Assembly (NCBI GenBank): GCA_003427395.1
Contig: BFEA01000904.1
Location: 6,332-59,966 of the forward strand
Source: Chara braunii
Taxonomy: Eukaryota > Streptophyta > Charophyceae > Charales > Characeae
DNA length: 53,635 nucleotides
Direction: 5' to 3'
Shown in pieces: positions 20,510 to 31,100 of this stretch; within the stretch, counting starts at the first letter, position 1, and every line of letters starts with the position of its first letter. The notes under the pieces are model-generated. The model was not told the origin of the DNA. It did no database searches and was given only the letters and a program-made list of their open reading frames with translations. The position numbers and the translations under genes were made by a program.

Positions 20510-20735
20510 TAGCTGAGTGTCGCGACGCACATGATGGATTAAAGAGATCTCTACTACTTCTATCTCCCGCCCTGAGAAACCACATCCGAAGGAGCGAGCT
20601 GTGTGATGGAAACGAGGTGCGCAAGATTGGGAAGTTGTGCGGGCAGCGAAACGCGCACCTACGTCGGGAGAGCTGCTACGCCCGGATGGAGAAAAGTTGC
20701 GCACGAGTTAGGGGGCGTTGATCTGAACACAAGAA

Positions 20736-20743
<8 letters not shown>

Positions 20744-20813
<70 letters not shown>
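20744..20813. repeat. (GA)n microsatellite, left of gap
   Basis: About 35 uninterrupted GA units running into a 200-N gap (20814-21013), with the same repeat on the far side. The frames it keeps open (Arg-Glu and Leu-Ser repeats) are not genes. Confidence 0.99.
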
Positions 20814-21013
20814 NNNNNNNNNNNNNNNNNNNNNNNNNNNNNNNNNNNNNNNNNNNNNNNNNNNNNNNNNNNNNNNNNNNNNNNNNNNNNNNNNNNNNNN
20901 NNNNNNNNNNNNNNNNNNNNNNNNNNNNNNNNNNNNNNNNNNNNNNNNNNNNNNNNNNNNNNNNNNNNNNNNNNNNNNNNNNNNNNNNNNNNNNNNNNNN
21001 NNNNNNNNNNNNN
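20814..21013. other. Assembly gap (200 N)
   Basis: Gap within the (GA)n tract. The true repeat length is unknown. Confidence 0.99.

Positions 21014-21093
<80 letters not shown>
21014..21093. repeat. (GA)n microsatellite, right of gap
   Basis: About 40 GA units directly after the gap. Confidence 0.99.
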
Positions 21094-21095
<2 letters not shown>

Positions 21096-21414
21096 CGATC
21101 CGACTAACCATTACTGTAGTCTCAACGGATGCCGACGCAATGTGATCCCTTACAAGTGCCCTGAATGTCAAAGTGGGGAGATTCCGACAGGCGCGAGTGA
21201 ATGGTGGGAGTATCTATCACTCTCTTAAAGCAGCCAATTGCCCCGTCATCTAATTAGTAGTGTGTATGAAAGGATTAACGAGATTCGCGCTATCCCCATC
21301 TACCATCCCATGAAACGACAACAATGGGAACATGCAAGAGGGGAAAAGGGCAGAGTGATACCTCGTCACCCAATTAGTGACGCGTGTGAATGGATTGGCG
21401 GGACACAAACTGTG

Positions 21415-21501
<87 letters not shown>

Positions 21502-21515
21502 AACACACACACGGA
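21415..21515. repeat. (CA)n microsatellite
   Basis: About 45 CA units with two interruptions, followed at 21540-21566 by a T tract. Confidence 0.99.
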
Positions 21516-21603
21516 GTCAAGTAAGTTTTCTTTTGTCGTTTTTTTTTTTTTTTTTTTTTTTTTTTTCCGTTTCTATATAGTCGCAAACCCATTTAAGTGG
21601 AGA

Positions 21604-21671
21604 ACGCACGTTCAAAGCGTTCAATTTCTGAACGCAAAACCCGCGTTCAATGAACGCGTGGTTTGACAGGC
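21604..21671. repeat. Palindromic right end of the 3.1 kb insertion
   Basis: GAACGC / GCGTTC motifs culminate in the perfect palindrome CGCGTTCAATGAACGCG (21642-21658), then TGGTTTGACAGG and the edge at 21670-21671. In reverse complement it aligns with the terminus at 31490-31540 (AAACCTCGCGTTCATTG, GCGCGGGTTTT). Confidence 0.65.
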
Positions 21672-21689
21672 TAGTACTAGTGGGATATC

Positions 21690-22130
21690 TGGGGTAGGGA
21701 TCGTTTCAATTTTTTCAAAAAAGGACCTTCTTTCACGGGTTGTGTTTGGGGCCTATATGGATACTATACACACTTTTTCTAGTTCCAACATGCCCAACAC
21801 TTTAACCCAACGTCCCTCCTCGTCCTTCTCCCAGCAGAGTACATCAGATCGTGATTCGGCTGGAATCCAAATTGCTACCCCTGAGCTCCCCAAGCAAGGG
21901 GTAAAAGCTTGGTAGCCTTGAAAGGGCCACCAAGCAAGGGGTAAGAACTTGTGTGCCCTGTGGTGTTCTGGTGTGCCCTGTGGTGTTCTGGTGTATTCAT
22001 TAGGTGGGTCTCTTGAATGCTGACTATATCTGGACACGATATTCCCCTAACCCCCCTCATTAAGTCCCATAATGCTTTGATTTTTTTCGGGTTGAGGAAC
22101 GCTAGACTGTTTTCATTAATCGTTCTAATA
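21690..22130 (-). pseudogene. LINE C/D endonuclease, N-terminal part
   Basis: The minus strand gives ISCPDIVSIQETHLMNTPEH (QETHL motif with catalytic Glu), then VAIWIPAESRSDVLCWEKDEE, MLELEKVCIVSI, NTTRERRSFFEKIETIPTPD and IPLV at the insertion edge. LINE A has the same sequence order. ACACACCAGAACACCACAGGGC-type short repeats at 21945-21990 (NTPEHHRAH twice) are a small local duplication. Together with 18231-18580 this reconstitutes the order of an APE-type domain, but with frame errors. Confidence 0.85.
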
Positions 22131-22310
22131 TCCGGATCTGCCTGTTGTAGAATGCGTTTCTATTTTTTATTTTTTCCATACACCACTTCTACCCAGTCCA
22201 TCTTAGGTTTTGTACCCCTTGACCCTCCCCTAACGGTTTAATAATTGCGACTATTTTTGCGTCTCCCAATCCACCCCCCTATTGAGGATATTTCTTCTCA
22301 GTATCGTACA

Positions 22311-23033
22311 TATGCATATGAGTAATTCATCGGTCGACCACATATTACTCGGCTTAAATTTTTAGTTGTTTGGTGTCTAGTAGTATATTGTGTGTTCGCC
22401 ATTGCGACCCTGCCTCCTTACTTTCTTCGAATCTCACGTAGAGATCCTTGTAAGTTATCCTCAGATCTTCTGTTGATACGCTGATGGTGATCATTGCTCC
22501 TGGTTCGTAACAGTTGGCATAAATTATGTGACTTCATGGGTCCTTTGTGCCCCTTCCCTCTGCATATGCCAGTCGTGTAGTGTCATTCCTCCATAGGCAA
22601 GGGTATATGGGTCCTCGGACTCAGCAGGTGACAAGCCCAGTTCCCATTTCCCGGCCTTCCTCCTAATTGTATATATGCATATGAGTAATTTATCGGTCGA
22701 CCACATATTACTCGGCTTAAATTTTAGTTGTTTGGTGTCCAAGAGTATATTGTGTGTGTGCCATTGCGACCCTGCCTCCTTACTTTCTTCGAATCTCACG
22801 TAGAGATCCTTGTAAGTTATCCTCATATTTTCTGTTGATACGCTGATGGTGATCATTGCTCCTGGTTCGTAATGGTTGACATAAATTATGTGACTTCATG
22901 GATCCTTAGTGCCCCTTCCCTCTGCATATGCCAGTCGTGTAGTGTCATTCCTCCATAGGCAGGGGTATATGAAACCTCGGACTCAGCAAGTGACAAACCT
23001 AGTTCCCATTTCCCGGCCTTCCTCCTAATCGGT
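22311..23033 (-). repeat. 363-bp tandem duplication within ORF1
   Basis: 22311-22673 and 22674-about 23033 are nearly identical (both start TATGCATATGAGTAAT and end CGGCCTTCCTCCTAAT). Differences are a few percent. Both encode KAGKWELGLS and YGGMTLHDWHMQREGA on the minus strand. The duplication repeats the conserved patch of ORF1 that lies before the endonuclease. Confidence 0.9.
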
Positions 23034-23347
23034 AGTAGTACCAGTACCTCGTCTCCCTTCGGCAGACTCTTGTGGTATAACCCCTTTTCAATTAGGTGGC
23101 ACCTTTTGACCCGCTTGGAAATGTCTATTTCCTCTGCCTCTACTGCCTCTCTGTCTCCCTGTTCGGTTTGAGCAACATGCATGGCCTGTTGTGCGCCCTC
23201 ATCCGGAGGCAGTTGGTCAGGGGGTTGTCGGGGGGGCTTATCGGTGCGACTCGAGGAGTTTGATGTCTCTTTGGATACGTTAGGTGCATCTGCCATCGTA
23301 GGGGCTTGGAATTTTTTGTGCACAATGTTCCAGATTCTGCTCAGCAC
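22524..23347 (-). pseudogene. LINE C/D ORF1 C-terminal region (two copies)
   Basis: The upstream frame (23347-22886) has a Ser/Pro/Gln-rich lead, then VKRCHLIEKGLYHKSLPKGD, LLPIRRKAGKWELGLSLAES and the YGGMTLHDW end. The second frame (22856-22524) repeats the last part after ISVSTENMRITYKDLYVRFEE. The corresponding LINE A residues are FLPVRCKEGVWEVGLSIPKN. No known domain assigned. The tandem duplication places two copies of the patch in series, separated by stops. Confidence 0.6.
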
Positions 23348-23357
23348 CTGTTGCCAG

Positions 23358-24240
23358 TCAGTTTTCGGAGATAGGCCTTGCCCCAGAGCTTGTTTCAGAC
23401 TGGGGCTCTCGTCGAGTAGGGAAAAAAGTTGTATATAAGCCTCGTCCCAATATGTCTCTGTTGTATAGAACTTGGAGCTGGTCGATTAGCCATTCCGCTA
23501 GGCCCCTTAGTCTGGTCTCAACATCTTCTTCCCCTTGCGATCCCCAGGCTTTGGGGGTGCTGTCCATCATCTCTTCATCCGGGGGGTCGCCGGTGGTTCC
23601 CAATCCATGGGTTGGGGTCCAAAGGCCTGAAAAAAGGGTCCATTGCGGGGGGGGTTTCCCGCCGGCCAGAGTCCCTTGAGAAGGGTCCATTTTGGGGGGT
23701 TCTTCAGAAGGGTCCCCTCATGCTCCCTCCGTGGGATGTGTTGCCTGGTCGCCTGGTGGGCCCCCTTCCCCAGGGGCAATTGTTTCTCACCCCCTTGTAT
23801 CGTCCTGTCTCCTCCCTCTCCTCCTCCCTTGGTTGTCCGTACTCCGCTTCCCCCACCGGGGGGCGTCCTACCCCCTACCCCTCCTCCTCCCTTGGTCGTC
23901 TGTACACTGCTTCCCCCACCAGGAGTCTTCAGTCCTTATTGTCCCTTGCCTTTCCCTCCTGCTCTCATCTGTTCATGATGTTCATGCTGCCTCAGATTCC
24001 CTGACTGTTGTGCTGCTGCTTGTTTGTCCCTTGCTTCTGTTGCCAGGACCTGAAATCGATTGTCTATTTGGTTATTCGGCAATTTACTCTGTTTGTTGGG
24101 GGATGTTTTTTTTTTCGGGCTTGGGGATTGCCACAGTTGACGGAGTGATAAAATCTTGAGGCCGGGGCTCTATCCGGGGCTCGGTCCGGGGCTCAGTCCG
24201 CACTGTTTCTGTCGTGCTCTATTGTCTACTGATTTGTGCA
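23358..24240 (-). pseudogene. LINE C/D ORF1 middle, low complexity
   Basis: The minus-strand frame at 23690-23358 (Pro/Gly-rich start, then LRGLAEWLIDQLQVLYNRDI) lies between the zinc-knuckle part and the C-terminal patch, so it is presumably the ORF1 middle. A diverged 64-bp tandem repeat (TCCTCCCTTGGTTGTCCGTA and TCCTCCCTTGGTCGTCTGTA) is at about 23822 and 23886. The long plus-strand frames here are Pro/Ser-rich shadows. Confidence 0.45.
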
Positions 24241-25218
24241 TTATATTCTTTGGGGGTGAGAGTATGAGGGGTTGATGGTCCTTTCCATGACATTGTGCAC
24301 TTCCACCGATTTAGGGGGGATCCATTGGTCTGATGGCTTTGTATTCCAGTTTGTTGCTTTGCCTTTCTCCCATTCCCACCCCCTTACCCCTCCTCCTTCT
24401 TTTGGCTCATCCACATAGACCCATCCTCCGTGCCCTGCATCGACAGTCCTCCACCAAGTATCCTTGAAGGGATCGCGTAGCAGGCGACCCATGGATCTGA
24501 TTTTTTTGGTTGGGTGGTGGGGGCAGTCCGAGTCTAAAGGAAGGTGTCTGTATGACTGGCACCAAGGCCGTGTTTTGTGTGTTGTGTGTATTCTGAATTC
24601 CTTCCCACCCACCCGAAAGAGGATGACATCATTGATGGTGAAAATGTGACCGTTGAGTAAATGCAGGGCTACCATTGGATAATCGTCCCTTGGAGCCACG
24701 TGGGGGGGAAGGGGGTCGATGAAATCGACGATCTTATATTTTTGAGCGAGTTCCTGCACAAAGGTCCCCTGAATTTCTATGGGCACGTGACGGAATTCCA
24801 CCTAATAATAATCCGTCATGAATTGTTCCCGCTTCTCTGGCTCTTGTTGTTTCGAGGGGGATCCTGGGAAAATCCGGACCTTTGAACGTCCACAGGGTGT
24901 GCTCCTCCATGAATCCATGATTTGCTTGTCCGAATCAAACATACGGATTATTGTGAAAACCGTCGATGAGATAGGTTGGATTATGAAGAAGTTTCGTGCT
25001 CCCACCCCTGATCCTTTGAGGGTTGCGAGACGCTTCCCGATCCACCCTACCTTATCGTTGGCAGATTTGTAGGCGACGTCATCATAGAAAACCCACGTGC
25101 TTGCATGATGCGTATATATTATGTCTCTTTCCTTGATCATGTTGCTTGGAAGAGCCTTGACCATGTGTTTTTTTCCCCCTTGACTAATTCTCTTCTGGGT
25201 TGGCCGGGAATTTTCCAA
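24241..25218 (-). pseudogene. LINE C/D ORF1, N-terminal domain and decayed zinc knuckle
   Basis: Two minus-strand frames separated by one in-frame stop (at about 24801): 25218-24802 with ERDIIYTHHAS, FYDDVAYKSANDK, QPISSTVFTIIRMFDSDK; and 24801-24241 with VEFRHVPIEIQGTFVQELAQ, DVILFRVGGKEFRIHTT, RPWCQSYRHLPLDSDCPHHP. The knuckle has lost its first CX2C pair compared with LINE A (CFKCKSYGHLH), so zinc binding would be impaired. The C-terminal tail includes a Trp/Gly-rich patch. This is a gag-like RNA-binding protein of the element. Confidence 0.8.
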
Positions 25219-25423
25219 GGAAGAAGGTTGAAGTCATGGTTAGATGATCCAGTGGGATTTCTAGGTCGTCCTCCCCTTCTCCTTCTCTTTTGACTGACGG
25301 GGTTTGACCCGAATACATTCTCTTAAGCTTATCAGCCCACGAAGGGCGAGGCCCCTGGGGGGGGGTTTGTTTACCTTCTTCCCCCTTTTGTAGGTCCTTC
25401 GTTTCCTTCATTTCTCTTAGCAA
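25184..25423 (-). pseudogene. LINE C/D ORF1 upstream fragment
   Basis: A 79-residue frame with charged sequence and RPSWADKLKRMY, a SWAxxL-type start often seen near the N-terminus of plant LINE ORF1 proteins. It overlaps the next frame by a frameshift. The true ORF1 start may be at or near 25423. Confidence 0.45.
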
Positions 25424-26349
25424 TGTTGTCGGGGAGGGGGATGATTAAGAGTGTCGCCCTTCTGTGTGATATGAGTGAGGAGGGTGGGAGGAGGAAGCTA
25501 CTTCCACAGTTCCTATCTCCATCCTCTTTTTCCCACCCCGGGGTCTCCAATCACTCGAGTGGTGACCCATGGCTCTCTGATACCAAATTGTTTGTGCTCA
25601 TCCTTTCCCTTTCCTTCTCCTTCCTTCATTCTTCAGGCTAGCCATGTTGTTCTGTGTGGGGGGCCTGCCAATCTTCATTGTCACTGTCGTGGATTGGTCG
25701 GGAAGATAATGCAAGGAGGTGATGACTTCAGAGTGGGAGCAGGGGAAATCAGTAGGGGAACTAAGAGATTGTGAGATAGGGGGGCGTGTGAGAGGAAGTT
25801 CGGGGGATGGCAAAAGAGACCCGATCTGAGAAATTGGGATCGGGATCGTGGGAGGAAGTTCACGGGATGGCAGAAGAAAGCCCACCTGAGAAATTGGGAT
25901 CGGGATTGGAACGAGGTCGGGCAGTTTGAGAGGAGTGTCGGGGGGGGCAGGGGGAAGGGGTCGGGATCGGGGTCGAAGGCGGCGTGGGGATGAGGCACGG
26001 GGGCGGGTATAAGAGGGAGGATCGGGATGACCCGATCAGAGTGATCGGGATCAAGGCTAGGGAGGAAGGGTTTCGGGGGGGAAGAAAACCGATCAAGGGA
26101 GTCGGGATCAGGGTTGGGGAGGAAGGGTTCCCCGATCAAGGGAGTCGGGGTCGGGGTCGGGGGTTGAGTGGGGATGAGGCAGGGAAGGCGGGAGGGAAGG
26201 TTGATCAAAGAAGTCGGGATCGGGGTCGAGGGGAGGGGAGGGGGGGGAGGAGGGGGGGGTGGCCCGACCTGAGCCGGATAGATGCTGGAAACGGGGTTGG
26301 GCTCGTACCATTGGTCGGTCGTTTGTTTTTCAGTATTTGTCTGCATCTC
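25424..26349. repeat. G-rich degenerate minisatellite, possible LINE 5' UTR
   Basis: Between about 25730 and 26280 the plus strand is built from degenerate GGGATCGGGATCGG / GGGGTCGGGGTCGG and GGGAGGAAGGGTT units, ending in GGGGAGGGGAGGGGGGGGAG at about 26231-26250. It directly precedes ORF1 of LINE C/D on the minus strand, the position of a 5' UTR or promoter. The Pro-rich minus-strand frame across it is a composition effect. Confidence 0.5.
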
Positions 26350-26505
26350 GTAGAGAGGAAGTGGTAAACGAAACGGGTTTTGTATCAGAGCAGAAGAGTC
26401 AAAGGCAGACCGCTTATACACATCTAGATGTGTATAAGAGACAGGTAGAGAGGAAGTGGTAAACGAAACGGGTTTTGTATCAGAGCAGAAGAGTCAAAGG
26501 CAGAC
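26350..26505. other. 61-bp duplication around the second adaptor
   Basis: 26350-26410 is repeated exactly at 26445-26505, with the adaptor remnant and two extra bases (CG) in between. An exact repeat on both sides of a synthetic adaptor is an assembly artefact: the true genome probably has one copy. Confidence 0.93.
26413..26444. other. Nextera junction adaptor, truncated (artefact)
   Basis: CTTATACACATCT followed by AGATGTGTATAAGAGACAG: the 38-bp junction adaptor lacking its first six bases. Translations through it give the YTHLDVYKR string known as adaptor contamination in protein databases. Confidence 0.96.
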
Positions 26506-27199
26506 AGGAATAAGGAACGGAGAAAAGTGGGGGGAAGGTCATGCAACACGAAAGGGAGGAAAAGTGAAACGGGGAGCAGAAGGGGAGAAAGATGCACGGG
26601 AGAGTAGAGAACAACAAAGATGGAGATCAAGCCGCTAGAGAAGCACCGGATAAAGAGCCAAGCGGACTCAACAAGAAAATAGATGAACGGAAAAGGGCAA
26701 CAGGGAGGATACAAAACCACTTCTCTCACTTGATGAAGCACCCCTTCGAGAATTTTCACCCTCCTTCCCTTCCACCTTCTTCGTGTTCCCTCGGTAGATT
26801 GGTATGTGTCAAAGTATGTACCCGGAAAGAAGAGTGAGGGGCACGAAGAAAGGAGGGTCTCAAAGAGAGGAGGAAGGAAGAACCAACTGGACAACAGCAG
26901 GAGAATTAGCAGCAAAAGGCAAAGAAAGGGGCAAAAATACGAATCAGTCTACAGGGTACGAAAGAAGAAAACTAGTTCAAAAAGCAAAGCACGGGATGAA
27001 CGATAAGAAGAGAAATATAAAGAAGCACACCAACAAAACATAAAAAGGGTAAACTCACATGTCGGATTCCCATACTCTCTCTGCCTCGTCTCTTCGCCCT
27101 CTGTCCCGACCCGATTTTCGATGTGGTTTAGACCACCGCCTCCTCCCCTCACCGCGCCAGTGTCCCAGCGCGGGGCCCCAAGGGAACCAGGCCCGTAGT
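26506..27199. other. Unassigned purine-rich stretch
   Basis: 26506-27050 is A/G-rich on the plus strand with short Lys/Arg/Glu-rich frames on one strand. No gene recognised. Confidence 0.4.
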
Positions 27200-27560
27200 C
27201 ACACTTTTCCTGCTTGGGCTCGCACTTGGCGACCTTCGTAGTTCGAAGCCAGACCAATTGTCACCACTTGTCTCGCCCGGTCTCACACCCGCTCCTGACA
27301 ACAGTGAAGGCTACCCTCGCCCGTAGCCAACGCTTCTCCTGCTCGGTACCGCACTCAACGACCTTCATAGTTCAAATCCAGACTAGTAGTCAATGCCCCT
27401 GACAAAAGTGAAGGCTACCCTCGCTCGTAGCCAACGCTTCTCGTGCTTGGTATCGCACTCAGCGACCTTCGTAGTTCGAATCTAGACCAGTAGTCAATGC
27501 TTCTCTCGCCCAGTCTCGCACCCGCTTCCGACAACGGTGAAGGCTACCCCCGCAGTTTGA
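27200..27560. repeat. Three diverged tandem repeats, unit about 105-130 bp
   Basis: GCGACCTTCGTAGTTCGAA-type sequence at about 27230, 27359 and 27463, and GTGAAGGCTACCC at about 27304, 27409 and 27537, show three imperfect copies. TAGTTCGAAT is B-box-like but there is no matching A box, so I do not call RNA genes. Confidence 0.7.
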
Positions 27561-27900
27561 ACAGTTCTACTACGATTCTTCACCAACCATCCGGAACCTC
27601 ATCGTGAGCCTACTACTGCACCCTTCTCCTTCCCTCCCTTCTACCTCTTTCTGCCACCTCCCACAAAGATGGCTACATCGCGTCCCTTGCCTACTTTGGC
27701 TCGGGACGTGCGTCGTCCCACGCTTCGTCCTTCCTTCCCGTCACCTCCCCTGGGTGCCACTTCGACTGCGATGGCTGTTTCGCGCTACCTCGAGCGCAGA
27801 CCCGCTGTGCTTCGTGCGCTAAGGAAAACCAGTTCGGAAGTTGGTAAAGGCCGGAATTGAAAAAAAATGGTGACAAGAGCGTGTCAGTCTGAGCAGACTG
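27561..27900. other. Unassigned stretch
   Basis: C/T-rich sequence with short Pro/Arg-rich frames on both strands. No gene recognised. Confidence 0.4.
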
Positions 27901-28001
27901 CCCTCTCTCTCTCTCTGTANNTATATATATATATACATATCGTCAAATAGTATTTATATATATATATATCACTCTCTCTCTCTCTCTCTGTCTCTTTTTT
28001 T

Positions 28002-28060
<59 letters not shown>

Positions 28061-28064
28061 TTTT

Positions 28065-28123
<59 letters not shown>

Positions 28124-28125
28124 TT
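27901..28125. repeat. (CT)n, (TA)n and T-tract microsatellites
   Basis: (CT)n at 27901-27916, two N at 27920-27921, (TA)n at 27922-27966, then alternating (CT)n blocks and T runs to about 28124. The Arg-Glu frames here are repeat translations. Confidence 0.97.
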
Positions 28126-31100
28126 TGGTGTGGTTTGTTATTCTTTTGGGCCAAGGGTTGAGCTTGTCCGAAGTGGCTTGCCCAGCTAAGGGCTCAAAAA
28201 ACAAAAAATACAGCCCCATGTCAATCGAGACAACCTGAGCCCCGACGTCATTATCAAGCGGGAGTGCAATCTGGAACTGGTAGAGAAACAGGAACTCGAT
28301 TAGTTAAAGCCCGATGGACGCAGAAGCATCCCAAAGGAAAAGAAGGGGCTCAGGAACTCGTTCATTTGCGTAAGCTCGAGTGTCACATATGTGATGCTCA
28401 AAGGGTTCTAAAAAAAATATATGATATCTTGATCGCATTAAGTTGATGCCATCCGAACAAAATATGAAAGAAGACGAGCAAAAAGGGGATAAGAAGCAGT
28501 TCCACCATCAATCCATTAAGCTTGGTTTCTCCCACAAAGGATCGAAATCCTTCGGGGCAAAATCCTTTCCACATGGATTGGTTTTTATCCCAGTCCTTCT
28601 TCGACCTTGCATGGTCAAAATGCACCAAGCTAATCACCACCATACTGAAATGCAAGAACAAAGCAGGAGAGAGCATCTGAATGAATCGTCGTCATGGACG
28701 CTCTCGATGTTGCTTGCCATCCGCCACACAAGACTGCCACTCATTCTTCTTTCTTTCCTCTTTTTCCTTTCCCATCCTCACTCATCATCATATAGTACGT
28801 AAGCCACCCCTACCAATAATCGGTGTGCAGTATGGGTAAGCACCGTTGTTGAATCTACAAAGTCAACCCAATATAAGATTTAGACTCCCAGAGGACACAA
28901 AAAATTGAAAAAAGAAAAAATGAAGATATGCGACACACGTTCATTGAGGAGTAGGAGGAGAGAGATTGAGAGGAGTCAGCGGTGGAAGATCAACAAAACG
29001 TTCTCATTCGTTGCTTTGAAGTCTACTCACGTCAACCAATTCGATGGGCACAATACAAGTATCAGTAGCCTACAGCAGGGAGGGGGAACGCACGTCGAAT
29101 CTCGGTTTTGCACAAGGGACCGACGGAGTTCGTCACAGAGCTCCAAATCTGAGTCAGAGGGTCACAGTCTTACTGCTTTTTGCTTGTATTCCTCCTCGCC
29201 ACATGTCTGATAAGGAAAACCCTGGCCTGAAAGTGCTTTGTGCGACGACAATCACTGCACAGAGTTTCGAGGTCAGTGGGGTGCAACAATCAGTCATGGG
29301 ACGACAATCAACTCGTTGAAGTGAAGTAAAACAGAATAAGGAGGAAAGTGAGTATTAACTATCACAAAACCAGCATTTACAAAGCTTGAACAAAAGGCTT
29401 CTAATGGAAAGTAATAAGGGTCGCCTATCTTGGCGACAACTTCTCGTACATCCCATTCACATACACGCGTCCTGTCCTCGTTGTACGGGGAAGGTCGTGG
29501 CCGAGGGGGCTCGAGAAGTTGACGTCACGATTGTTCAGGTGACTAAGTCCACATGGTCGATGCAGATGCATCCACCATCCATATGAATGACCAAATTTGA
29601 GTGCTTCCCCGGATTATTTCGAGGTATCCTTTGATTTCGACATTCCTCGAGGTGGGGGATTACCCGGGAAACTAATGGAAGAGTTTGAGAAGACGTTCTT
29701 TCATTAGTTTAATCACGTCGGTTACTCCTGGGGAGAAATATACAGAAGGAGGAGGCCGCGGGGTTACTCTCTAAGTGACATCAACAAAATTTACAAAGTC
29801 AAGGCACGGGGATTAACATTCCTCATGGCCAAAGGAGCATAGATCTCGACAGATAACCGAATGAGAGAAGTGTGAAAAGTCAAAGGGAATGACGTGCCTT
29901 CAATCGATCCTGTCGTGGTGAAGCTTCACATAACTTCCTTCGAGGGAGCATAATGGGACGTGTCGAGTCCATCGATTGAGGGCGCATAATATGCTCCCGA
30001 TATAATCATTAAAAAATAAAATAAAATAAAATCGAAGTCGCATACTTCAATTACTAGCACACTTTTTCCACAAGAAAAAGACAAACATACGTTCTAATTA
30101 ACAATCCAACATTGGTCTGAGTGCCTCATTGATCATCGCTTGGCAAGATTCATGACCTCACGAAAATGAGTGTTCACATTCATCCGACATACAATCATAC
30201 ATCAACACTACATTCATGGAAAGCAAGAGGGAAAAAAATGGAGAGAGAGAGGAGGAGAGTATACATCCGCTCATAACCAACAAAGAAAAACTGATGTACA
30301 ACCATCCACATTGCACTTAGCTCAAAAACTCCGTAGAAAAGAACCCAAGAATTTTGGCAAGAAATACAAGGCACAAGGTCGTCTGCTCTCACGCCATGAC
30401 CCCGGGTCAGACGATTGTAGTCCACCCACACACATTCCTTGCCTAGGCACTGACGATCCCAGCCGTCACATACCATGCATCAATCTCTAAGCTCACGTCA
30501 CCCCGCTAACTCGATCATTACGCTGACTTGCCCAGATCCCGCAGTTTGTTGCGACTATCCGACGCATAGCCTCGTATGATCGCAGTCAGGAGAGGATGAG
30601 GGGGAGAGAGAAATTCAATCTCATTGGGAGAGCCATATGGATCCGAGAGAATCACTTCGCAGCCAATCATATGATAGTCGTGAGAGAATTAGCATCTGCT
30701 TAACAAGCTATCGTTGAATTTCTCGAAGGCTTGGGGGATTGATAGTGTCCTTCTGTACGAAGATGAAGGTGGGAAGGAGGAGAACGAGAAGCAGAGTGAA
30801 GCAAGACCAAGATTCAGTTGAAGCAAGAAGGAGAGTGAGCGCGAATGAAGGGGAAGGAAAACATTTATGGGTAGAGAAAGAATGCGTGAAAAAGGAAGGA
30901 GGGTAGATGGTTCAAGGTGCAATGGGAGATGGGGGAAGCTTGCGTGCATAGCACTGACACAAACCAAAAAGGCACCAAAGCAATTATGCAACGTCCGACC
31001 GAGGACATGACTAACTCCTAAAACTAATTCAAAATTGAAAAAGAATTCAAATGCAAATTTCGAGCGCAGAAAAGCAAACGCATGAATTCCTACGGCTATT

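Larger units (their letters stand above)
18581..21671. mobile_element. 3.1 kb insertion splitting the LINE C/D endonuclease
   Basis: The left flank ends TAGTAT (18575-18580) and the right flank begins TAGTAC (21672-21677), a 6-bp near duplication. Removing the insert and one copy restores the LINE reading frame across PLVLPGDFN. The left end is CTATGTAACCGTTTGAACGC. The right end has a perfect palindrome CGCGTTCAATGAACGCG (21642-21658) 12 nt from the edge. Alternatively, the element starts TC after A (18579) and ends CTAG before T (21675), the pattern of a Helitron. Inside are low-complexity tracts, an N gap, LINE tail copies and a second palindromic terminus (20480-20509), so it is probably composite. 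No transposase or helicase seen. Confidence 0.7.
21672..25423 (-). mobile_element. LINE C/D, 5' part (ORF1 and endonuclease start)
   Basis: On the minus strand from about 25423: the ORF1 N-terminal domain, decayed zinc knuckle, low-complexity middle, C-terminal patch (duplicated), then the endonuclease N-terminal part, ending at IPLV (about 21680) where the insertion begins. The order matches LINE A. The G-rich region 25730-26280 directly upstream may be its 5' UTR, but I cannot fix the 5' end. Confidence 0.85.

Noticed and set aside
20603-21171. Long Arg-Glu and Leu-Ser repeat ORFs
   Set aside because: Translations of (GA)n and of N bases; not genes. The same applies at 27884-28219 and 31556-32178.
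23429-24159. Plus-strand Pro/Ser-rich ORFs up to 191 residues
   Set aside because: Opposite-strand shadows of the low-complexity middle of LINE ORF1.
25681-26462. 246-residue Pro-rich minus frame and nearby frames ending in YTHLDVYKR-like residues
   Set aside because: The frames read through the G-rich minisatellite and through the sequencing adaptor at 26413-26444; composition and contamination explain them.
27200-27560. Spaced repeats considered as a CRISPR array
   Set aside because: Units are long and diverged, without short identical repeats or unique spacers, and the genome is eukaryotic.
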